Shown here: piece after piece, positions 32,140-41,600 of the stretch
Layout: each line of letters begins with the position of its first letter
Position numbering within the stretch: position 1 is the stretch's first letter
Assembly (NCBI GenBank): GCA_964491875.1
Contig: CAZBIC010000006.1
Coordinates: forward strand, 124,001-188,000
Length of the DNA: 64,000 nt
Direction: 5' to 3'
DNA from: JADJPG01 sp964491875
GTDB taxonomy: Bacteria; Verrucomicrobiota; Verrucomicrobiia; Limisphaerales; JADJPG01
Notes under the pieces: generated by a model
What the model was told of the DNA's origin: nothing
Databases searched by the model: none
Seen by the model: the letters and a program-made list of their open reading frames with translations, nothing else
Program-made: the position numbers and the translations under genes

Positions 32140-34731
32140 GTGGCCTCCACGCTGTATGATTTCATCCCGCGCGACGAACGCCTGAGCAACGACGCGTTGC
32201 TCGGGCGCTTCCTCGAATACATTGAGAGCCGCAAGCTCCAGCTCTACGAAGCGCAGGAATCCGCCGTGCTCGAACTGTTCGAGGAAAAGAACGTCATCCT
32301 CAACACGCCGACCGGCTCCGGCAAATCCCTCGTCGCCTCCGCGTTGCACTTCAAGTCGCTCGCGCAAGGTCGCCGCTCCGTTTACACGTGCCCGATCAAG
32401 GCGCTCGTGAACGAGAAGTGGCTCGCGCTCTGCCGCGAGTTCGGCCCGGACAACGTCGGGCTGAGCACCGGCGACGCCTCGGTGAATCGCGACGCGCCCA
32501 TCCTCTGCTGCACGGCGGAGATTCTCGCGAACATCGCGCTGCGCGAAGGCGCTCTCGCGAATGTGCAGGACGTCGTCATGGACGAGTTTCATTACTACGC
32601 GGACCGGGAACGCGGGGTGGCTTGGCAGGTGCCGTTGCTCTCGATGCCACAGACGCGGTTTCTGTTGATGTCCGCCACGCTTGGCGAGACGACGTTCTTC
32701 CAGGACGAACTGACCAAACTCACCGGCAAGCCCACGGTCACCGTTTCGTCCACGCACCGACCGGTGCCACTGGAGTTCGCCTATTCGGAACTGCCATTGG
32801 CGAAGACGCTCGAAAGCCTCGCGGCGGACGGGAAGACGCCGGTTTACGTCGTCCACTTCACCCAGCTCGAAGCCGCACAGAGCGCGCAGGATTTCACGAG
32901 CATCAATGTCTGCACGCGCGATGAGAAGGCGGCGATTGCGAGTGCGATTGAGGGATTCAAGTTCGCCAGTCCCTATGGACCGGAGATCAAGAAATGGCTG
33001 CGGCACGGCATCGGGCTGCATCACGCCGGGCTGCTACCGAAGTATCGCATCCTCGTCGAGCAGCTCGCGCAGAAGGGATTGCTCAAGGTCATTTGCGGCA
33101 CGGACACGCTTGGCGTCGGCATCAACGTCCCGATCCGCACCGTGCTCTTCACGAAGCTCTGCAAGTTCGACGGGCAGAAGACGGGCATCCTGAGCGCGCG
33201 CGATTTTCATCAGATCTCCGGACGCGCCGGGCGCAAGGGTTTCGACAACATCGGCTGGGTGGTGGCGCAGGCGCCGGAGCACGTCATCGAGAATCTCAAG
33301 CTCGCCGAGAAGTCCGCGCGCGACGGCAAGAAGGTCGTGAAACGCCAGCCGCCGGAGAAGAATTTCGTGAACTGGGACAAGAACACGTTTCTCCGCCTCA
33401 TGGCCGCGCCGCCGGAACGGCTCACGTCGCGATTCCAGGTGTCGCACTCGATGCTTTTGAACGTGCTGAGTCGCGACGGCGATGGCTGTCGCGCGATGCA
33501 GAAGCTCGTTCGCGATTGCCACGACTCGCCGAAGCAGAAGCTGGCGCACCTCAAGCGCGGCTGGCAGTTGTTCCGCTCGCTGGTGGACCGGAAGATTGTG
33601 GAGTTCGCGCCGCGTTCGGAATCCGGGCGGAAGCTCCGCGTGAATGTCGAGTTGCAGGACGACTTCTCGATGGACCAGACGCTCTCGCTCTATCTCATCG
33701 AGACGATCCCGTTGCTCGACCCTCAAGCGCCCGATTACGCCCTGGACCTCATCACGCTCGTCGAATCGATCCTCGAGAACCCGGACATCATCCTGCGCAA
33801 GCAGCTCGATCGCGTGAAGGATCAGAAGATGGCCGAGATGAAGATGGAGGGCATCGAATACGATCAGCGCATGGAGGAGCTGGAGAAGCTCGAGTATCCG
33901 AAGCCGCGCCGCGAGTTCGTTTACGACACCTTCAACGCCTTCGCGGACAAACATCCGTGGGTCGGCCAGGAAAACATCCGGCCGAAATCGATCGTGCGCG
34001 AGATGTTCGAGCAGTTCCGATCGTTCGCGGATTACATCAAGGACTACGAACTACAGCGCGCCGAGGGCGTGTTGCTGCGCCACATCAACAGCACGTTCAA
34101 GGTGCTTGCGCAGACTGTTCCCGACTCCGCGAAGACGGATACCGTTCGCGAAATGGAAGTGTATCTCGCGACGATGATTCGCCAGGTCGACAGCAGCTTG
34201 CTCGACGAATGGGAAAAGATGCGCGATCCGAACTTCCAGCGCGCGGAGTCGAAGGAGGCGCGTCCGCCCGGCGCCGAGGAAGCGGCCCGCGACATCACCC
34301 GGGACACGAAGGCGTTCATCGCCGCCATTCGTAATCGCATCTTCACCTTCCAGCGCGGCGTGGTGAATCAGGATTACGAAGCGGCGCTCGAACAATTGCG
34401 GAGTGCGGAACACGGAACGCGGAACGAAGATCAAAGCCTCCTCACGTCGGCTGCTACGTCAGAAGCATGGACTGCTGACCGTCTGCGCAAAGCGGTTGAC
34501 GAGTATTACGCTGGGCATCGATACATCTGCCTCGATCCGAACGCGCGAAACGTCCGCCACACGTACGTGGTGCCCGCCGAGGACAAGAAAACCTGGCACG
34601 TGCAGCAGGTGCTGGTCGATCCGGACGAGCACAATGACTGGATGATTGAGTTCGAAGTCGACCTCGGCGCATCGAAGACAACCGGCGAACCGGTGCTACA
34701 ATTGCGACGCGTCGGCGCGATCGGCGGGTAA
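32140..34731 (+). CDS. Ski2-like DEAD/DEAH helicase with DUF3516-type C-terminus
   Basis: 863 residues, GTG start. Superfamily 2 motifs: Q-like YEAQESAVLELF, Walker A NTPTGSGKS (55-63), Ib TCPIKALVNEK, Walker B VVMDEFHYY, III LLMSATLGE, V CGTDTLGVGINVPIRTVLFTKL and VI HQISGRAGRKGFDNIG. The helical C-terminal half (from about 410) matches the DUF3516 region found on some bacterial Ski2-like helicases, and probably acts on RNA. At residues about 754-770 a short alien segment is encoded by the repeat at 34398-34429. The stop is 48 bases before the next gene. Confidence 0.85.
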   Translation: MASTLYDFIPRDERLSNDALLGRFLEYIESRKLQLYEAQESAVLELFEEKNVILNTPTGSGKSLVASALHFKSLAQGRRSVYTCPIKALVNEKWLALCREFGPDNVGLSTGDASVNRDAPILCCTAEILANIALREGALANVQDVVMDEFHYYADRERGVAWQVPLLSMPQTRFLLMSATLGETTFFQDELTKLTGKPTVTVSSTHRPVPLEFAYSELPLAKTLESLAADGKTPVYVVHFTQLEAAQSAQDFTSINVCTRDEKAAIASAIEGFKFASPYGPEIKKWLRHGIGLHHAGLLPKYRILVEQLAQKGLLKVICGTDTLGVGINVPIRTVLFTKLCKFDGQKTGILSARDFHQISGRAGRKGFDNIGWVVAQAPEHVIENLKLAEKSARDGKKVVKRQPPEKNFVNWDKNTFLRLMAAPPERLTSRFQVSHSMLLNVLSRDGDGCRAMQKLVRDCHDSPKQKLAHLKRGWQLFRSLVDRKIVEFAPRSESGRKLRVNVELQDDFSMDQTLSLYLIETIPLLDPQAPDYALDLITLVESILENPDIILRKQLDRVKDQKMAEMKMEGIEYDQRMEELEKLEYPKPRREFVYDTFNAFADKHPWVGQENIRPKSIVREMFEQFRSFADYIKDYELQRAEGVLLRHINSTFKVLAQTVPDSAKTDTVREMEVYLATMIRQVDSSLLDEWEKMRDPNFQRAESKEARPPGAEEAARDITRDTKAFIAAIRNRIFTFQRGVVNQDYEAALEQLRSAEHGTRNEDQSLLTSAATSEAWTADRLRKAVDEYYAGHRYICLDPNARNVRHTYVVPAEDKKTWHVQQVLVDPDEHNDWMIEFEVDLGASKTTGEPVLQLRRVGAIGG
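34398..34429 (+). repeat. In-frame word repeat inside the helicase gene
   Basis: GCGGAGTGCGGAACACGGAA and on to GCGGAACG: repeated GCGGAA/GCGGAG/ACGGAA words in a coding context. It adds the peptide RSAEHGTRNED to a linker and does not break the frame. Only one arm is present, with no inverted partner nearby. Words of this type also occur as dispersed elements in related genomes, as I recall. Confidence 0.55.
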
Positions 34732-34779
34732 GATGCAAGACGACTGGTCACCCAAAAATCTCCGCGCTACGCTCACGCT

Positions 34780-35532
34780 GTGAAATTGATTTCGTGGAAC
34801 GTCAACGGCCTGCGCGCCGTGTTGAAGAAGAACTTTCTCGAGTATCTCGACACCGAACAGCCGGACATCCTCTGTCTGCAAGAAACCAAGGCCAGCCCCG
34901 ATCAAGTCGAGCAACTCTGGCCGGCGCAGTACACGACCTACTGGAACAGCGCGCAGAAGAAAGGTTACTCCGGCACCGTTATCTTTACGAGAACCCGCCC
35001 ACTTCAGTTCACCACGGGCATCGGCCACGAACATCACGACGGCGAGGGGCGCGTCGTCACCGCAGAGTACGACAATTTCTTTCTCGTGAACGTTTACGTG
35101 CCGAACTCTCAGCGCGAGCTGACGCGGCTGCCGTATCGCCAGCAGTGGGACCGCGATTTCCTCGCCTACCTCAAGGCGCTTGAAAAGAAGAAGCCGGTCA
35201 TCTTCTGTGGCGATCTCAATGTCGCCCACACCGAGATTGATCTCGCGAATCCGAAGGCCAATGTGAAGAACCACGGCTTCACGCCCGAAGAACGCGCCGG
35301 GTTCACGTCCTTCGTGCAGGCCGGGTTCGTCGATACGTTCCGCGAGTTCGAGAAAGGCGGCGGGCATTACACGTGGTGGAGTCCCATGGGCACCGCCCGC
35401 GCCCGCAACATCGGGTGGCGCCTGGACTACTTCCTCGTCAGCGCCGCGCTCAAGCCGAAGCTCAAGCGCGCCTTCATCCAACCGCATATCACCGGCTCGG
35501 ATCATTGCCCGGTGGGGATTGAGCTGAAGTAA
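34780..35532 (+). CDS. xth: Exodeoxyribonuclease III
   Basis: 250 residues, GTG start at 34780 (VKLISWNVNGLRAVL). Endonuclease/exonuclease/phosphatase fold residues are present: Asn in SWNVNGLR, Glu in CLQETKA, Tyr/Asn in YVPNSQ, Asp-x-Asn in FCGDLNVAH, W in HYTWWSP, and Asp-His in GSDHCPVGIEL. The enzyme cleaves at abasic sites and degrades DNA 3' to 5'. It follows the helicase gene and precedes uvrA, so this stretch is repair-themed, though an operon is not certain. Confidence 0.9.
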   Translation: MKLISWNVNGLRAVLKKNFLEYLDTEQPDILCLQETKASPDQVEQLWPAQYTTYWNSAQKKGYSGTVIFTRTRPLQFTTGIGHEHHDGEGRVVTAEYDNFFLVNVYVPNSQRELTRLPYRQQWDRDFLAYLKALEKKKPVIFCGDLNVAHTEIDLANPKANVKNHGFTPEERAGFTSFVQAGFVDTFREFEKGGGHYTWWSPMGTARARNIGWRLDYFLVSAALKPKLKRAFIQPHITGSDHCPVGIELK

Positions 35533-35557
35533 CCCGTGCTGTGGCATGGGAGGCAAC

Positions 35558-35623
35558 GGAGCGCCGAACTCCGATTCGGCGCGTATCTTAGGAGCTACGC
35601 GCCGATTTGGAAATTGGCGCTCC
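35558..35623. repeat. Long hairpin repeat between xth and uvrA
   Basis: Arms 35558-35585 and 35596-35623 are 28 bases each and nearly complementary: both begin or end with GGAGCGCC and GGCGCGTA. The internal six bases differ on the two sides. The loop is ten bases. A hairpin RNA or palindromic DNA is expected. It sits in the 166-base gap, not followed by a T-run, so it is not an ordinary terminator. Elements of this GGAGCGCCGA type occur repeatedly in verrucomicrobial genomes as I recall. Confidence 0.75.
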
Positions 35624-35698
35624 TCTCCACCAACTCTGTCGCAGCGGTAACTCGCCACCACTTGCCCTCCGCCGACGGACGACTAGACTGCGCACCTG

Positions 35699-38600
35699 AT
35701 GACGCAGAGCCGTTCCACCGACGACGCCATCCGCTTGCGCGGGGTGCGCCACAATAACCTCAAGAATTTCGACCTCGATATCCCGATCGGGAAGCTCACC
35801 GTCATCACTGGCCTCAGCGGCTCCGGCAAAAGTTCGCTCGCCTTCGACACGCTGTTCGCCGAAGGCCAGCGCCGTTACATTGAGACCTTCTCGCCCTACG
35901 CGCGGCAATTCTTCGACCGGATGGACAAGCCGCAGGTCGACCGCATCGAAGGCATTCCGCCCGCGATCGCCATCGAACAGCGCAACGCCGTCCGCTCCAC
36001 GCGCTCGACCGTCGGCACGATGACCGAGCTCTGCGACTACATGAAGCTGCTCTGGCCGCACCTCGCGCAGCTTTACTGCAAGCAGTGCGGCCAGCTCGTC
36101 CGCGCTGAGCCGCCAGCGGTGGTGTGGGAGGCAATCGGTAAACAGTATTCAGTAAACAGTGGTTCGGCGGAGTGCTTGGTCACGTTCAACCTCACATTGA
36201 GCGACAAGCTTTCTCTGAAAGACTCGCTCGACCTCATCGCGAAGCAGGGCTACCAGCGACTGCTGATCGGCGAACAAATCGTCCGCATCGAAGACGCTCC
36301 GCCACTGATTACTGATCACTGTTCACTGATTACGGTTGTTCAGGATCGCCTCAAGCTCGCGCCCGCCAACCGCGCCCGATTCACCGAAGCCTGCGAACAG
36401 GCGTATCACTTCGGCAAAGGCCAGTTGACCATCTTTGCCCTTGGCGAAAACTCGAAACCCGAAATCCGAAACCCGAAACGATACTCGAGCCACTTCCACT
36501 GCGCCGCCTGCGATCTCGAATACCCCGAGCCCACGCCTGCGCTCTTCAGTTTTAATCATCCCGTTGGCGCGTGTCCGGCCTGCAAAGGGTTCGGTCGCAT
36601 CATCAGCATCGACTACAACCTCGCCATCCCCGACCGCTCGAAGACGCTCGGCGACGGCGCGGTGAAACCGTGGCAGACCGCCACCGGACAGGAGTGCCAG
36701 ATCGACCTCGCGAAGGCGTGCAAGAAGCACAAGGTGCCGATGGACGTGCCGTTTGCCGAGATGTCCGAGGCGCATCAGCGTTTCGTGATCGACGGCGAGC
36801 CGAACTACGACTCGAACGACCCCGCGAATTCCTGGCCGCGCAAATGGTATGGCGTGAAGGGCTACTTCCGCTGGCTGGAATCGAAGTCCTACAAGATGCA
36901 CGTTCGCGTGCTCCTCAGCCGCTACCGCGCCTACACGACTTGCGAAGCGTGCGACGGCAAGCGGCTGAAGCCGGAGGCGTTGCTCTACACGCTGGAGCAA
37001 GTAAACAGTAAGTCAGTAATCAGTAATCAGTCCGCGACCGTCCGCGCTGACTCACTGAAAACTGATTCACTGATTACTTCGCTCACTCTCCCCGACTTCT
37101 ACTCCCTCTCCATCGAGCAAGCGCTCGCGTTCGTCGACGAACTGGCCGCGAACCATTCTCCTCAGCCGAACGATCCGCTCACGCTCGCGCTGGGCGAAGT
37201 CCGGGCGCGACTGCGTTACCTCGTCGAGGTCGGCCTTGGCTATCTCACGCTCGACCGGCCCACGCGCACGCTCTCTGGCGGAGAGACGGAACGTGTGAAC
37301 CTCACGACTTGTCTCGGCACGCGCTTGGTGAACACGCTGTTCGTGCTCGATGAGCCGAGCGTCGGCCTGCATCCGCGCGACACCGCGCGCCTCGTCCGCA
37401 TTCTCGAACAACTGCGCGACACCGGGAACACGGTTGTCGTCGTGGAACACGAGGCGAGCGTGATGCGCGCCGCGGATCAGATCGTGGACCTCGGCCCCGG
37501 CCAGGGCGAGAAAGGCGGCGAACTCGTCTTCTGCGGTTCGCTCGATGAACTGATGACCAGCGCCAGCTCGCTGACCGGCCTGTATTTGAGTGGCCGCAAG
37601 CAGATCGAACTGCCGAACTGCAGGCCCGTCGTGGACCTTGCAGGCGACGTGAGTCGGCTCACTTCATCTTCAGCGGAGTTGGCGCTGAAGGAAGCGATGG
37701 TTCCGTATGGGATAGAGAAAAAAGTAATCAGTAGGTCAGTTATCAGTAATCAGTCTGGGAAAGCCACGGCCGCCACTGATTCACTGAACACTGCTTCACT
37801 GATTACTGACCACTTTCTCCGCATCACCAACGCCACGCGCCACAATCTCAAGAACCTCTCCGTCGAGATTCCGCTCGGTCGCTTTGTCGCGCTCACTGGT
37901 GTGAGCGGCTCGGGCAAGACCACGCTGGTGCGCGAAGTCCTCATGCCTGCGTTGCAGGCGAAGCTTGGCAGTGCAGCCTCGGCACTCGCAGCCAAAGCGT
38001 CTGACCGGATGGACTCCGACGACAGCGACGACGAGGATTCTGCCAGCGCAGGTTCGTCGTCGTTGATCTCCGGTTGGGAATCGCTCGGCCAGGTCGTGCT
38101 CGTAGATCAATCGCCGCTTGGCAAGACGCCGCGCTCAAACCCGGTCGTTTACATCGGTGCCTTCGATGACGTCCGCGATCTCTTCGCGCAGACCGATCTC
38201 GCGAAGCAGCGCGGCCTGAACGGCAGCGCGTTCAGCTTCAACAGCGGCGTTGGCCAGTGCGAACGCTGCCGCGGCGCGGGCTTCGAGAAGATCGAGATGC
38301 AGTTCCTCAGCGACATCTTCATCCGCTGCCCGGAATGCAACGGTCGCCGCTATCGCGAGCACATCCTTGAGGTGAAGCTGCGCAGCGGCACGCAGAACTG
38401 GAGCATCGCGGACATGCTCGACGCCACCGTCGACGACGCGCTGACGTTCCTGATGAACTTCATCAACGTCCCCGCCGGCCGACGCGCGCTCGCTCGACTG
38501 AAGCTCCTGCAAGACGTCGGCCTCGGCTATCTGCGTCTCGGCCAGCCCATCAACACGCTGTCCGGCGGCGAAAGCCAGCGACTGAAGCTGGTCAGCCATC

Positions 38601-41600
38601 TGGCGGAGACTGCCGCTGCTGATTCCGCGGCGAACGAGAAGGCCCATCTCACGGCGAAGAACACGATTGCCGAGGTGAAGGACTGGCTGGCGAAGAAGCG
38701 CGGGAAGAGCGTCGGTGAAACGTCCGCCCTCACCCCGACCCTCTCCCCCAGGAGAGGGAGCGCGTTGAACGCTCCCGGTCAAAGCAAGACTGCCGACGCG
38801 AACGACACCATAACGAGCGCGGAAGACGACTCTGGGTTTTCCAAGGCTGCTATCGCGCCCCCTCTCCCTGGGGGAGAGGGTCGGGGTGAGGGCGAGCCAG
38901 TAACCAAGCAGAAACGCACGCTCTTCCTCTTCGATGAGCCGACTACCGGTCTGCACTTCGACGATGTCCGCGTTTTGCTCCAGGTTTTCCAACGCATCGT
39001 GGACGCCGGTCACAGCGTCGTCGTTATCGAGCACAATCTGGACGTCATCAAGTCCGCCGACTGGGTCGTCGACCTTGGGCCCGACGCGGGCGAGCGCGGT
39101 GGCGAACTGGTCATCGCCGGCACACCGGAGGATGTGGCGGAGTGCGAAGCGAGTCATACGGGAAGCTTCTTGCGCGAGGTTCTTCAATCTTCAGCCACTG
39201 GAAATGAGGGAGCGAGGAATCGGGGGAGTGAGAAAAGAATCCACACTCCCCACTCCCTCACCACCTCACTCCCTCACCACCCCGCCGCCATCGCCATCCA
39301 CGGCGCGCGCGAGCACAATCTCAAGAACCTCTCGCTCGAAATTCCACGGGGGAAGTTCGTTGTCGTCACCGGTGTGAGCGGCAGCGGCAAGAGCACGCTC
39401 GCATTCGACCTGCTCTTCGCGGAGGGCCAGCGGCGTTTCCTCGACTCGATGAACACCTACGCGCGCCAGTTCGTGGAGCAGATGGCGCGGCCGGATGTAG
39501 ACCTCATCACGGGCCTGCCGCCGACGGTCAGCATCGAGCAGCGCACCACGCGCGGCGGTGGCAAGAGCACTGTAGCGACGGTGACCGAGGTGTATCATTT
39601 CTTCCGACTGCTCTTCGCGCGGCTCGGCACGCAGTTCTGTCCCGACTGCCAGTTGCCCGTCGAGGCGCAGACGCGCGACGCGCTCGCTGCCGGTTTGCAG
39701 AAGGATTTGAAGAAGCGCGGTGACCTGCTGCTGCTCGCACCCGTCGTGCGGAACCGGAAAGGTTTCCACACCGACGTCGCCGAATGGGCGGCCAAGCACG
39801 GCTACAAGGAGATTCGTGCCGACGGCAAGCTCTACGATACCAGCAAGCCGTTCCGCCTCGATCGCTTCAAGGAACACGACGTGGAGATCGTGGTCGGCGT
39901 GATCGACAGGAAGCGCAAAGCCAGCGCAGACGCGCGCACGCCACAGCAACTCGTTGAAGAAACGCTCGACCTCGGCAAGGGCACGTTGTTCGCGCTCGAT
40001 AATCACGGCAAAGTGACTATTCATTCGACCGAACGCGCCTGTCCGAAGTGCGCCCGCTCGTTCTCGCCGCTGGACCCGAAGAATTTCTCCTATAACTCCG
40101 CGCAAGGCTGGTGTCCGAAGTGCCGCGGGTTCGGCGAGACCTTCTACATTCCTGATGTGGAGCGCGGCGCGAACGCGGATTCGATCGAGGAAAGCTGGTG
40201 GAGCTGGGCCAACGAACGCGAGGTCTGCCCGGACTGCCACGGCGCACGGCTGAAACCGGAATCACGCGCCGTCCGGCTCGTCGTCTCGGGAACACAGTCG
40301 CCGACCATCGACACCTTCTCGCAGTTCGCGGTCGCCGGCGCGCATGACTTCTTCCGCAAGTTGAAGTTCAAGGGCCGCGACGCCGCCATCGCGCGCGACA
40401 TTCTGCCGGAGATCGCCGAGCGCCTGAAGTTCCTCGATGAAGTTGGGCTTGGTTATCTCCAACTCGGTCGCGCGGTCACCACGCTCAGCGGCGGCGAGGC
40501 ACAGCGTATCCGACTCGCGGCACAGCTGGGGTCGAATCTCAGCGGCGTGCTCTACGTGCTGGACGAGCCGACCATTGGTCTGCACGCGCGCGACAACGAA
40601 CAATTGCTTGCCGCACTGCATCAACTGCAATCGCGCGGCAACTCGCTCGTCGTCGTCGAGCACGACGAGGAGACGATGCGGCGCGCGGATTACGTGATCG
40701 ACCTCGGCCCCGGCGCGGGCGTGCACGGCGGAACGGTCGTCGCGTCCGGGACATTGCCGGAGCTGATGCGGAACAAGGCGTCGATCACCGGGCGGCTGTT
40801 GCACGAGCTGGAGACGAAGACGTATCCGACGAGAGGGGAACGCAGGCCAGTCTCGGCTTCGCCGGCCAAGGCAGAGGAGAAAGGGAGTGAAGGAGAAAAG
40901 GGGCGGAGGAGCCGAAAGCCAGCTCCCCTCGGCCCCTCTGCTCCTCTGCCCCTTTGCCCGAGCTGGCTCACGCTGCATCACGCATCGGTGAACAACTTGA
41001 AGGATCTGGAAGTGCGCTTCCCGCTCAATCGCTTCGTCGTGGTCACCGGCGTGAGCGGCTCAGGCAAGAGCACGATGGTGCGCGAGTGTTTGTTGCCGGC
41101 GGCGGAGCGAGCGGTTGCGAAAAAGCCGCGTTCAGGGAAGGCCAAGGCGGGCAATGCTCGACGCTCCGCGGAGGAATGTCATGTCACGGGCTTCGAGTCG
41201 CTGAAGGCGGTATACGAAGTGGACCAGTCGCCCATCGGTCGCACGCCACGTTCCACGCCTGCGACCTATGTCGGGTTCTTCGACGAGATTCGCGCGCTCT
41301 TTGCTGTGACGCCTGAAGCCAAGATGCGCGGGTATTCCGCGAGCCGCTTCAGCTTCAACAGCGCGCAGGGTCGCTGCCCGGAATGCGAAGGCTCCGGAGT
41401 GATCAAGCTGGAGATGAACTTCCTCCCGCCGGCGTTCGTGAAGTGCGAAACGTGCGATGGCAAACGCTTCAGCCGCGAGACGCTCGACATCCAATATGGC
41501 GGCAAGAACATCGCGCAGGTGCTCGACATGAGCGTGGAGGAAGCCATCGAGTTCTTCGCCGCGCACCAGAAGATTCTGCGACCGCTCCAGGCGTTGCACG

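Noticed and set aside
36323..37000. Minus-strand frame within uvrA
   Set aside because: Antisense shadow of zinc-finger and ATPase coding sequence.
36137..37815. CAGTAATCAGT repeats as a CRISPR array
   Set aside because: Words are short, imperfect, in both orientations and inside a coding frame; there are no regular repeat-spacer units and no cas genes.
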